Of a stretch of 14,399 nucleotides of DNA, positions 1-6,231 are shown piece by piece. The position numbers were made by a program, and so were the translations under genes. The DNA lies in assembly GCA_040002845.1 (NCBI GenBank), contig JBDUDR010000065.1:1-14399 (forward strand), given 5' to 3'. Every line of letters starts with the position of its first letter. The first letter of the stretch is position 1. The notes beneath the pieces were generated by a model. It worked only from the letters and a program-made list of their open reading frames with translations, had not been told where the DNA came from and made no database searches. This DNA is from JBDUDR01 sp040002845 (GTDB lineage: Bacteria; Actinomycetota; Actinomycetes; Propionibacteriales; Nocardioidaceae).

Positions 1-1187
1 TTGTGTTCCTCGCGCGCCTTGGTCTGCACGAACTCCTCGATGTCGGGGTGATCGACGTCGAGTACGACCATCTTGGCCGCCCGCCGGGTGGCGCCGCCGG
101 ACTTGATGGTGCCGGCCGAAGCGTCGGCGCCGCGCATGAAGGAGACGGGTCCGGAGGCCGTACCACCGCTTGACAGCAGCTCCTTGGAGGACCGGATCCG
201 GGACAGGTTGAGGCCAGCGCCGGAGCCACCCTTGAAGATGAACCCTTCCTCCTTGTACCAGTTAAGGATCGAGTCCATGGAGTCGTCGACGGACAAGATG
301 AAGCAGTTGTGGACGCGGAGGTTGCCGGAGAGGTATTCGCCGCTCTCGGTCTGAATGTCGTAGACCTCCATCGCGCCGAGCTCCTCGACGCTCGCAATCT
401 CGGCCATGTGTCGATCGGTGCCACCCACTTCGGGCTGCACGTGCAGTAGCTGATCACCCACATTGAGCTCGCCAGCCGGCACGAACTCCCCACTGAGGTG
501 GTCGTTTGCACGCCACACGAGATGATCGGAAGTGACATCGAGCGCCTGTCCGCCCCTGAGGTGGAGCCTCAGCACGTCCTTGATGCCGTTTGCCTTGACC
601 GCGATAATCCGGGTCAGCCCGTGAGCGTCGTACACCTTGGTGCCGACCGCGTTCTCCTCGACGAGCCGGCCGATCGAGATCGAACCCTCGGGTGTGCTCA
701 CCAGCGCGTCGTACGGCTGGCAGGCGCTGACCTGCTGCGGAGACGGCGTACCGACGTTGAACCACACCGGGGAGTTGAACGAGAAGTACTGGTGCAGCAG
801 CATCCAGGTCAGCTCATGCTCGAACAGCTCGGCGTCATCGGGTGTCGCGAAATAGCCGTGGTCCTCGCCGGCCTTGCAGTAGGTCTTCACAACCCGGTCG
901 ATGAGCTGCTTGAGGCTCCACTCGCGCGCGTCGGTGTCGACCGCGCCGCGGAAGTACTTCGTGGTCACGATCGTCGACGCGTTCACGCTCCAGAAGTCGG
1001 GGAATTCGACGCCGTGTTGCTCGAAGACTGTCTCGCCGGTCTTCCAGTTGGTCTGGACGACGTCACGCCTCTCCCACACGACCTCGTCGTAGGGGTGCAC
1101 ACCCTCGGTGCTGAACGTCCGCGTGGATGTCAGCCCTTTCGCGCCCGCCTTGGCGCCGTGCGCCTGGCCGCTCACCGTCTCGGTCAT
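1..1187 (-). CDS. nrdJ: NrdJ, B12-dependent (class II) ribonucleotide reductase, N-terminal part, intein-containing
   Basis: Cytoplasmic enzyme that reduces ribonucleotides to deoxyribonucleotides using adenosylcobalamin. The reading frame is open from ATG at 1187 to the left edge, so the 3' part is missing. SD AGGAG lies at 1194-1198, 6 nt before the start. Seen: the N-terminal extein of 155 residues contains the class II stretches FSFNSPVWFNVG and PQQVSA; after a 139-residue intein (306-722) the frame continues CFILSVDDSMDSI, then FKGGSGAGLNLSRIRSS and GGATRRAAKMVVLD. These strings are typical of the large actinobacterial NrdJ. The Cys after the intein matches the first redox-active cysteine of the RNR barrel (family knowledge). 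nrdR lies 127 nt upstream on the same strand, so co-transcription is likely, under the NrdR boxes near 2171-2217. Function is secure; the full length is unknown. Confidence 0.95.
   Translation of the reverse strand, partial: MTETVSGQAHGAKAGAKGLTSTRTFSTEGVHPYDEVVWERRDVVQTNWKTGETVFEQHGVEFPDFWSVNASTIVTTKYFRGAVDTDAREWSLKQLIDRVVKTYCKAGEDHGYFATPDDAELFEHELTWMLLHQYFSFNSPVWFNVGTPSPQQVSACQPYDALVSTPEGSISIGRLVEENAVGTKVYDAHGLTRIIAVKANGIKDVLRLHLRGGQALDVTSDHLVWRANDHLSGEFVPAGELNVGDQLLHVQPEVGGTDRHMAEIASVEELGAMEVYDIQTESGEYLSGNLRVHNCFILSVDDSMDSILNWYKEEGFIFKGGSGAGLNLSRIRSSKELLSSGGTASGPVSFMRGADASAGTIKSGGATRRAAKMVVLDVDHPDIEEFVQTKAREEH
306..722 (-). other. Mini-intein (139 aa, no endonuclease) inside NrdJ
   Basis: In-frame protein-splicing element interrupting SA^CFI of NrdJ. 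Seen: it begins with Cys1 (codon 720-722) in CQPYDALVSTPEGS (block A). It has TSDH at intein residues 64-67, the TxxH of block B. VYDIQTESGEYLSG at 120-133 is block F-like, and LRVHN ends at Asn139 (codon 306-308), followed by Cys+1 (303-305), which is block G. Removing it rejoins PQQVSA to CFILSVDDS, the uninterrupted class II sequence. At 139 residues there is no room for a LAGLIDADG or HNH homing endonuclease, and no such motif is present. The histidine often found in block F is not evident (ESGEY instead). The +1 splicing nucleophile is also an RNR active-site cysteine, so unspliced protein should be inactive. Confidence 0.93.
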
Positions 1188-1204
1188 GAACTGCTCCTGT
1201 TCTG

Positions 1205-1220
1205 GTGCGCCCCTGCGCAC
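1205..1220 (-). promoter_or_regulatory. Small hairpin just upstream of the nrdJ ribosome binding site
   Basis: GTGCGC (1205-1210) and GCGCAC (1215-1220) form a perfect 6-bp stem with a 4-nt loop. In the nrdR-nrdJ intergenic RNA it ends 6 nt before the AGGAG of nrdJ. It could stabilise a processed nrdJ message or limit translation; no T-run follows, so a terminator is unlikely. The role is inference. Confidence 0.4.
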
Positions 1221-1314
1221 TTCCGGATGGCTGTTTCGCCAGATGCTGCTTTGCGGTGTGCTCTTGTCTCAACAATCCGTCGGGCCGTCTTGTGCCCGAA
1301 TGACTCCGGTTTCG

Positions 1315-1854
1315 TCATGTTTTCTGGTACGCCCTCGGGGGCGGGGCTGGGCCGGCCCGCGCGGGTCGCTGCCCCGGCAGCGGCTCGGTCTCGTCAGGTG
1401 CACCCGCCGGTCGCTCCGCGCGGAGCATTGCGATCTCGGTCTCGAAGTCGTCGGCACTCTCGAAGGCGCGGTAGACACTCGCGAACCGCAGGTACGCCAC
1501 CTCGTCGAGCTCCCGGAGCGGACCCAGGATCGCCAGCCCGACCTCGTGAGCCGGGACCTCGGCCCAGCCGTTGCAGCGCAGTGAGTCTTCCACCTGCTGA
1601 CCGAGCCTGGCCAGGTCGTCTTCCCCAGCCGGCCGTCCCTTGCATGCCTTGCGTACACCCGCGATGGCCTTGTCCCGGTTGAACGGCTCGGTCGCCCCGG
1701 ACCGCTTCACCACGGTCAGCTGCATCTGCTCGACGGTCGAGAACCGCTTCTCACACTCGGGGCAGGTGCGCCGGCGCCGGATCGCGCCACCGTCCTCGGC
1801 GACGCGGGAGTCGAGCACCCGCGTGTCGGTGTGGCGGCAGTATGGACAGTGCAT
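1315..1854 (-). CDS. nrdR: NrdR, transcriptional repressor of ribonucleotide reductase genes
   Basis: Zinc-ribbon/ATP-cone repressor that senses ATP/dATP and binds NrdR boxes upstream of RNR genes. The 179-residue product starts MHCPYCRHTDTRVLDSR, the near-invariant NrdR N-terminus. Zinc ligands are C3, C6, C31 and C34 (CPYC...CPEC). The ATP-cone covers about residues 46-136, with VVKRSGATEPFNRDK and YLRFASVYRAF. The Pro-rich tail after about residue 148 is longer than in many homologues. The frame runs upstream to 2040, but I chose ATG at 1854 because AAGGAGG sits 8 nt before it and homologues begin exactly there. It is followed by nrdJ 127 nt downstream on the same strand, the usual actinobacterial nrdRJ arrangement, and probably represses its own operon through the sites at 2171-2217. 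Confidence 0.97.
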   Translation of the reverse strand: MHCPYCRHTDTRVLDSRVAEDGGAIRRRRTCPECEKRFSTVEQMQLTVVKRSGATEPFNRDKAIAGVRKACKGRPAGEDDLARLGQQVEDSLRCNGWAEVPAHEVGLAILGPLRELDEVAYLRFASVYRAFESADDFETEIAMLRAERPAGAPDETEPLPGQRPARAGPAPPPRAYQKT

Positions 1855-2113
1855 GGGTGCCGCCTCCTTCGCAAACGCTGTCTCGGGACCGTCATCGGTG
1901 CTCATGGATCGCCCCGCACCCGGAGTTGGCACGGCCCGGTGCGGGGCGCGTTTCGGTGTCGCTGTTTGCCCCCCGGTGTCGCTTCCGGCTCTGCCTGCTG
2001 CTGTGTTGCATCCCCTCTGTCTAGCCCCTGCCACCGACAATTCCGCCCACTCCGTCCGCGTGGTGTCGTGTCCGGTTTGACCCGGTACGCGGCAGCCTTG
2101 GTGAGCGGCCTGC

Positions 2114-2146
2114 TGGGGACGAAACTGTGGATCTGTTGGGGACGAA
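2114..2146. repeat. Two direct copies of TGGGGACGAA, 23-bp period, in the nrdR promoter region
   Basis: Identical 10-mers at 2114-2123 and 2137-2146 lie on the nrdR side of the NrdR boxes. They could be a tandem binding site; no regulator is recognised. Confidence 0.5.
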
Positions 2147-2170
2147 CACCTCGTAGTTGTGGGTAAGAAA

Positions 2171-2186
2171 CCACTATCTGTGGAGA
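2171..2186. promoter_or_regulatory. NrdR box 1 (proximal to nrdR)
   Basis: The 16-mer CCACTATCTGTGGAGA resembles the NrdR-box consensus acaCwAtATaTwGtgt, with 7 of 10 core positions and CCAC/GTGG arms. Its start lies 31 bp from the second box, close to the roughly three-turn spacing known for tandem NrdR boxes. Confidence 0.62.
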
Positions 2187-2201
2187 ACTACACCCATGTA
2201 A

Positions 2202-2217
2202 CTACTAGATGTAGGGG
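2202..2217. promoter_or_regulatory. NrdR box 2 (distal)
   Basis: In the 16-mer CTACTAGATGTAGGGG the core CTAGATGTAG fits CwAtATaTwG at 8 of 10 positions. Together with box 1 it forms the expected pair for autoregulation of nrdRJ. Site identity is inferred from consensus and spacing. Confidence 0.68.
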
Positions 2218-2288
2218 TAACCGTACGACGATGCCCGACCGCATGCAACCAGAATCGCGACGAATCTCGGACAATCCGCGAATCCGCA

Positions 2289-2310
2289 GGTCAGCGGCCC
2301 ACGACTGACC
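2289..2310 (-). terminator. Possible weak terminator after the caspase gene
   Basis: GGTCAG (2289-2294) and CTGACC (2305-2310) form a 6-bp stem with a 10-nt loop, about 57 nt past the stop of the leftward caspase gene. There is no T-run, so the call is tentative. Confidence 0.25.
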
Positions 2311-2367
2311 GAAACGTCCGCGTACTCCGGCGTGTCGCGCGGTGGGCGATGACTGCGACGCGATCCG

Positions 2368-4590
2368 TCAGCGTGAGCCCCAGGCGGGTGGCCCGATGGC
2401 GGTTGCCGTGTTGGGCACAAGCGCCGCGCCGTGTGGCCCCCGGGTCAGGGTGACCCACAGCCGCCTGTTATTGGCGGCGTCTGGCGCGAGGAAGGCGATC
2501 CGGTCCCCATTGGGCGACCACGTCGGCGAGTCGACCAAAGCGTCCAATGGCCATGCCGACCGGCTGCCATCCTTGGGGTCCACGGTCCAAATCACCCCCA
2601 GCGCGTCCGGTGCGCTGCTGCGCAGGAACAGGAGCCCACCGTTGTCAGACCAGTCCGGGTGGGAGTCGGAGCCGCTGTCACCATTTGTTATCTGCGTGGA
2701 CGACCGATCGACGGTGTCGATCTTCCATAAAGTGGAGTTCTCGCCAGTCCCCGGACCGGGCTCCGCCGCGACATAGATGGTCCGGTCGTCGCGCCAGGTT
2801 GGAGCGCCGACTGCCGCGTCGGGAAGGCTTGTGACCTCCTGGATCTTCTGCCCATCTAGATCGACGATAAACAGGCCGGTCGTCACGTCGTGCGCATCTA
2901 CACACACGACCGCCAACTGGTCGCCACGGGGGTTCCAGGCCGGGCGGGTTGAGTACGTGCAGGGGCTCGACGCGTCGAAAAGAGCGTGAGCTTCTGTACC
3001 GTTCGCATTCATCACCCAGGGTTCGTACGGCGGCTTGTAAGGCGGGCCGATAGGCGTGCTCAAGAACATGATCATTCGACGGTCCGGAGAGATCGTGGGA
3101 GCGAGATCTGCAGGGCCCCCCTTGAGCCGTTGCTGTTCTCCCGTGTCGACGTCGATTGAGACGATTCGGGAACCACCGTCACTTGTTCTTTCGTTCACCA
3201 CGACGTTGTTGTCCGGGATAACGAGACCACCATGGTCCTGCACGGCTGCCGTCCCCCCTCCGGAGCGGTTGAGCAGGAAGAAGGTGACGGCGACCACCGC
3301 GACCAACAGCGCAGCGACCGCCACCACGGCTGGTCGGCGGAGTCGGAACGGAGGGGGGATAACGGATCCGTCTGGTCCAGCGCCCTCAGTTCTTGGCTCA
3401 GAACTGGGTGGCTGCTGACTCCCTGACGGCTTCCGCTTCTCGACCACCGTAGGGCCAGGATCCGTGGAGCCTTCAGGCTCGTCCGGAACGGCGATCGGTT
3501 GGGCTGGCTCGGGCTGGACGGCGGCAAAGACGGTGGGCTCAGACCGGGTGGGCTCGGGTTCGACGGGCTCATCAGGAGTAGTTGGGGCATCTGAGCCCCA
3601 GAGAGGCGGCGCGTTGGGGCGCGGCGTCCGAGCGAGGACGTCGGCCGCTGCGGCCGCGACCCTGCGGCTGTCGTCGACGGTCAGGTGCTCAAGGGCCTGC
3701 CGCGCGGCCAGCGCGAGGCCGACGTGTCGTCCCAGCAGCAGCCGCTCCAGCTCGTGTATGACGCTCTCGCGGACTCCGGCGAACGAGCTGTCGATCGCCT
3801 CCCGGAGCTCGTCCGGCAATGGTGTGGCTGTAGTGACGGGGGTGCTACGTCGGGCGATGTACAGCTCTCCCTGGAACCCGAACGCCCACTTGCTCGGTGT
3901 CTGGTGAGGGGTCTCAGCCCGGACCTTGTCGTAGATGTACTCGTAGAGCTCGTCGAGGCCGATCAGGCCGTCCAGGTCCTCGTCGGCCTCGCCCGAACGA
4001 AGCCCTTCGACAAGCGCGCTGGTGAAGACGGACGGCCGGCCCTCCGGTGCCTGGGCGAGTTGCTGTCCCTCGAAGGCGTACTCCATCGCCGTCGAGGCGG
4101 TGATGACGGCACGGCCGCGGCCGCCGAGGCGCTCCTCGAGATCGAGTGACGTGCCGCCTCGCGTTGTCATGCCGCGTTCGAACGCGCCTGCATAGCAGCA
4201 GTCCAACAGCAGCACGACCCGCCGTGAGCGGGTGCGGTTCATACGGCGGTTGACGACGTCGGCCGCCACCGCAGTCGCGTCGAGCAGGCCAAGTCTGGTG
4301 TTGGCAGCGGCGAAGTAGAGATCGCCGTCCTCGTCCTTCACGCCGTGGCACGAGAAGTGCAAGAGCAGCAGGTCGTCTGCTTGTCGGTCGGCGAAGAACT
4401 CCTCTACAGCCAGCGTGATCGAGTGTGCCGGCTCGTTGAGCACGGTCCGCACGTCGAACCCACCGATGGCTGGGTCGCTCAGTACCTCGGCCAGCGCCTC
4501 GGCATCACGTGCGGGGGCTCGTAGCCTGCGCAGCCCCGGATCCTCGTACTCATAGCTGGCCACGATGAGTGCTGTCCGGGCACCCGCCAC
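2368..4590 (-). CDS. Caspase-like (C14) protease with transmembrane segment and C-terminal TolB/PD40-type beta-propeller
   Basis: Predicted cysteine protease of the caspase/metacaspase clan; substrate unknown. The start is GTG at 4590 (740 aa), with GGAGGGG immediately upstream and the caspase fold starting at once (ARTALIVASYEYED). An in-frame ATG at 4761 would add 57 low-complexity residues. Residues 5-250 are the caspase domain, with His82 in HFSCHG and Cys132 in LLLDCCYAG as the catalytic pair. Residues 255-320 are helical, 325-415 a Pro/Glu-rich linker, and 419-441 one TM helix preceded by RLRR. Residues 455-740 hold propeller repeats of the P-x-W-x-x-x-G type (RPAWNPRGDQLA, APTWRDDRTIY, HPDWSDNGGL, SPTWSPNGDRIAF), the last ending at PPAWGSR. 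The positive charges before the TM suggest N-in/C-out: protease inside, propeller outside. It resembles actinobacterial caspases that NCBI groups as EACC1-associated, but no EACC1 or NTPase partner is adjacent. No operon partner. Confidence 0.9.
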   Translation of the reverse strand: MAGARTALIVASYEYEDPGLRRLRAPARDAEALAEVLSDPAIGGFDVRTVLNEPAHSITLAVEEFFADRQADDLLLLHFSCHGVKDEDGDLYFAAANTRLGLLDATAVAADVVNRRMNRTRSRRVVLLLDCCYAGAFERGMTTRGGTSLDLEERLGGRGRAVITASTAMEYAFEGQQLAQAPEGRPSVFTSALVEGLRSGEADEDLDGLIGLDELYEYIYDKVRAETPHQTPSKWAFGFQGELYIARRSTPVTTATPLPDELREAIDSSFAGVRESVIHELERLLLGRHVGLALAARQALEHLTVDDSRRVAAAAADVLARTPRPNAPPLWGSDAPTTPDEPVEPEPTRSEPTVFAAVQPEPAQPIAVPDEPEGSTDPGPTVVEKRKPSGSQQPPSSEPRTEGAGPDGSVIPPPFRLRRPAVVAVAALLVAVVAVTFFLLNRSGGGTAAVQDHGGLVIPDNNVVVNERTSDGGSRIVSIDVDTGEQQRLKGGPADLAPTISPDRRMIMFLSTPIGPPYKPPYEPWVMNANGTEAHALFDASSPCTYSTRPAWNPRGDQLAVVCVDAHDVTTGLFIVDLDGQKIQEVTSLPDAAVGAPTWRDDRTIYVAAEPGPGTGENSTLWKIDTVDRSSTQITNGDSGSDSHPDWSDNGGLLFLRSSAPDALGVIWTVDPKDGSRSAWPLDALVDSPTWSPNGDRIAFLAPDAANNRRLWVTLTRGPHGAALVPNTATAIGPPAWGSR

Positions 4591-4908
4591 GTCCCCTCCC
4601 CGACCCACCGGGCATCGGCCCGCCTTGTCCTCAGGGTGCGCGTGACCGCAGACATTGTCAACGAGGTTGGCAGCCTGCTCACCCGAGCCCCTGCCGGCGT
4701 GTCCTCGCTCTCCTTCACCACCGCTCGCCCCTCTGGATTTTGCGAAGCTGTCGCCCTGCACACCAGACTTTCGCGCGAAGCGGGCGTGCCCCGTGCGGCC
4801 GCGTCAGCGGCCCCCCGTGCTGCCCGGGGGATAGAACCAGAACGCGGCCACGGCCGTTGTAGTCCGCGGTATGTTTCCACCGATAGATCAAGACGAAAGG
4901 ACCTCGCG
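4591..4908. promoter_or_regulatory. Divergent intergenic region between caspase and glyoxalase genes
   Basis: This 318-bp region must hold both divergent promoters. I see a 10-bp palindrome TTCGCGCGAA at 4770-4779 but no convincing -35/-10 pair. The plus frame is open from 4636 into the glyoxalase gene, but the extension (Arg/Ala-rich) has no recognisable fold, and an RBS-like GAAAGGA precedes the ATG at 4909. Confidence 0.45.
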
Positions 4909-5307
4909 ATGCCCGAATCCCCTGCGCACGGCCACGTTGCACTCACCGTTACCGACCTGTCCGTCAGTGTTCCCTGGTACCAGAGCCTGCTCGGCTCCGA
5001 GCCGGTCCTCGACGAGGACACAGGTCCCTTCCGGCATGTCGTGTTCGCGCTTCCTGGCGGCCCGCTGCTTGGTCTCCACCAGTTTCCAGAGGGTACGGGC
5101 AGCGACCGGTTCGACGAGCGGCGAATAGGGCTGGACCACTTGTCCTTCGCCTGCGCAAACAGACGTGAGCTGGAGGGATGGCAGCAAAAGCTCGATGAGA
5201 TGGGCATCGCGCACGGCGGAATAGTGGACGCCGGCTACGGATCGGGCCTGTCGTTCCGTGATCCGGACAACATCGCCCTCGAGTTCTTCGCGGCACCGAC
5301 GACGTGA
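4909..5307 (+). CDS. VOC-family (glyoxalase/bleomycin-resistance fold) protein
   Basis: Small metal-dependent or metal-binding protein of the vicinal oxygen chelate superfamily, 132 aa. Two beta-alpha-beta-beta-beta modules are visible: residues 8-60 (GHVALTVTDLSVSVPWYQSL and GGPLLGLHQF) and 74-128 (GLDHLSFACANRREL and FRDPDNIALEFF). His9, His57 (GLHQF), His77 (LDHLSF) and Glu125 (ALEFF) are at the positions usually used for the metal. The RDPDNIALEFF ending is characteristic. The substrate cannot be told from sequence; glyoxalase I, dioxygenase or antibiotic-sequestering roles all occur in this family. ATG at 4909 has GAAAGGA upstream. A hairpin terminator begins 5 nt after the stop, so it is a single-gene unit. 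Confidence 0.9.
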   Translation: MPESPAHGHVALTVTDLSVSVPWYQSLLGSEPVLDEDTGPFRHVVFALPGGPLLGLHQFPEGTGSDRFDERRIGLDHLSFACANRRELEGWQQKLDEMGIAHGGIVDAGYGSGLSFRDPDNIALEFFAAPTT

Positions 5308-5311
5308 TCCT

Positions 5312-5349
5312 GGAAGGCGTTGCCGGTTGAACAGACCCGGTCGCCTTCC
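5312..5349 (+). terminator. Hairpin terminator after the glyoxalase-fold gene
   Basis: GGAAGGCG (5312-5319) pairs with CGCCTTCC (5342-5349), with an inner CCGG/CCGG stem (5323-5326 with 5337-5340). It begins right after the stop at 5307. There is no U-tract, as is common for GC-rich actinobacterial terminators. Confidence 0.7.
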
Positions 5350-5361
5350 CCACCACAATGC

Positions 5362-5404
5362 GACAGTCCTGTCGTCCCCCAAGCGAATTCGGTGCAGGAC
5401 TGTC
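5362..5404. repeat. 10-bp perfect inverted repeat downstream of the terminator
   Basis: GACAGTCCTG (5362-5371) and CAGGACTGTC (5395-5404) are perfect complements with a 23-nt loop. The right arm is followed by ACATTTTG. It may be a second terminator stem or an operator upstream of dps; not resolved. Confidence 0.5.
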
Positions 5405-5481
5405 ACATTTTGTGCCGTCGTGGCCTGAGCTGAGGTCCTCCGCTGGCCGCTCACGAGGAGCGTCGACCACGGCGCCGCGGG

Positions 5482-5506
5482 GCATGAATACCAGCCACCT
5501 GGGTAC
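5482..5506 (+). promoter_or_regulatory. Possible SigB-type stress promoter of dps
   Basis: GCAT (5482-5485), 15 nt, GGGTAC (5501-5506) fits the streptomycete SigB-like pattern GNNT-N14-16-GGGTAC/T. It would place transcription about 70 nt before the dps start. Stress-sigma control of dps is known in Streptomyces; here it is inference from the motif. Confidence 0.42.
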
Positions 5507-5535
5507 GGATAGGTCGCGTACGAATCGAATGGCCG

Positions 5536-5559
5536 GGCGGCGGATGTTCGCCCGCCGCC
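5536..5559 (+). promoter_or_regulatory. GC-rich hairpin directly before the dps ribosome binding site
   Basis: GGCGGCG (5536-5542) and CGCCGCC (5553-5559) form a perfect 7-bp stem with a 10-nt loop. It ends 1 nt before the AAGGAGG at 5561-5567. It may stabilise the dps mRNA 5' end or modulate translation; the role is inferred only from position. Confidence 0.45.
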
Positions 5560-5581
5560 GAAGGAGGATAACGTCGACATC

Positions 5582-6223
5582 ATGCCTACCAAGAAGACCG
5601 CGGCACGCAAGAGCACCTCGCGTCGCACGAATAGCATGCAGACCGCATCAGCTCGCCCGGACCGTACCGACTTCACCGTTCCCGGTCTCAAGGTCGCCGA
5701 TGGCCACAAGCTGGCGGCCCTGCTGCAGGAGCGGCTGAACTCGCTCGTCGACCTGGCCCTCACGCTCAAGCACGTGCACTGGAACGTCGTCGGCCCGCAC
5801 TTCATCGCCGTACACGAGATGATCGACCCGCACGTCGTCGAGGTACGCGACATGATCGACGAGACTGCGGAGCGGATCGCGACACTCGGAGTCTCGCCGA
5901 AGGGCACGCCGGGCGCGCTCGTCGCCGCCCGCACGTGGGACGACTACTCCCTCGGTCGGGCCACGACCAACGAGCACCTCGGTGCGCTCGACGTAGTGTA
6001 TGACGGCCTGTTGGCCGACCATCGCGCCGCCGTCGACGCCGCCGGTGAGATCGATCCGATGACCGAAGACATGCTGATCGGACAGACGCGGCAGCTCGAG
6101 TTGTTCCATTGGTTCATCCGCGCCCACCTCGAAGCCGTGAGCGGCGAGCTGTCCAGCGGCGACGCGACCAAGGAGGCCACGGCAGCTCGCCGCGCCTCCA
6201 AAGCAGCGCGCAAGTCGGGCTGA
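5582..6223 (+). CDS. dps: Dps-family DNA-protection ferritin
   Basis: Dodecameric mini-ferritin that oxidises Fe(II) with peroxide and binds DNA in the nucleoid. 213 aa. All ferroxidase ligands of E. coli Dps (H51, H63, D67, D78, E82) have counterparts at identical spacing: H66 (KHVHWNVVG), H78 (AVHEMID), D82, D93 and E97 (MIDETAERIATLG). The N-terminal tail (residues 1-20, rich in Lys/Arg) and the C-terminal tail (196-213, AARRASKAARKSG) are basic extensions that probably bind DNA, so it is longer than a minimal Dps (about 160 aa). AAGGAGG lies 14 nt before the ATG, a long spacing; the internal ATG at 5636 has no SD and would lose most of the basic tail. A stress-type promoter may precede it. 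It converges with the decarboxylase gene, with 2 nt between the stop codons. Confidence 0.96.
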   Translation: MPTKKTAARKSTSRRTNSMQTASARPDRTDFTVPGLKVADGHKLAALLQERLNSLVDLALTLKHVHWNVVGPHFIAVHEMIDPHVVEVRDMIDETAERIATLGVSPKGTPGALVAARTWDDYSLGRATTNEHLGALDVVYDGLLADHRAAVDAAGEIDPMTEDMLIGQTRQLELFHWFIRAHLEAVSGELSSGDATKEATAARRASKAARKSG

Positions 6224-6231
6224 GCTCAGCC
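6218..6231. repeat. 14-bp palindrome spanning both convergent stop codons
   Basis: GGCTGAGCTCAGCC is a perfect palindrome. It contains the TGA of dps (6221-6223) and the TGA of the leftward decarboxylase (6226-6228). It could act as a minimal bidirectional terminator, but a hairpin would have to open its AGCT centre. Confidence 0.5.

Larger units (their letters stand above)
1855..2367. promoter_or_regulatory. Gene-free region between nrdR and the caspase gene (nrdRJ control region)
   Basis: This 513-bp region holds the nrdR leader, a tandem pair of NrdR-box-like sites (2171-2186, 2202-2217), three TGTGG-containing near-DnaA boxes and a repeated TGGGGACGAA. A modest inverted repeat at 2289-2310 follows the caspase gene. 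Frames that are open here (the upstream extension of nrdR and plus-strand shadows) lack conserved protein sequence. I saw no cobalamin riboswitch, though I could not run a covariance model. Confidence 0.6.

Noticed and set aside
498..1682. Long plus-strand open frame (394 codons) opposite nrdJ and nrdR
   Set aside because: It is antisense to two clearly conserved genes, has no recognisable motif and ends in Arg/Pro-rich sequence; it is a GC-bias shadow.
1855..2040. N-terminal extension of NrdR
   Set aside because: NrdR proteins begin at MHCPxC, and AAGGAGG precedes that ATG; the extension is low in conserved features.
1855..2367. Cobalamin riboswitch upstream of nrdRJ
   Set aside because: I looked for a B12-box-like sequence because the enzyme uses B12, but saw none; a covariance-model scan would settle it.
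2368..4590. A multi-gene defence island around the caspase
   Set aside because: The flanking genes are RNR, glyoxalase and Dps; no NTPase, nuclease, reverse transcriptase or toxin partner is present in the window.
4636..4908. N-terminal extension of the glyoxalase-fold protein (91 codons)
   Set aside because: No conserved sequence, and an RBS plus the family's usual N-terminus are found at the ATG at 4909.
5362..5404. Mobile-element end or attachment site from the 10-bp inverted repeat
   Set aside because: No transposase, integrase or target duplication nearby; a terminator or operator is simpler.
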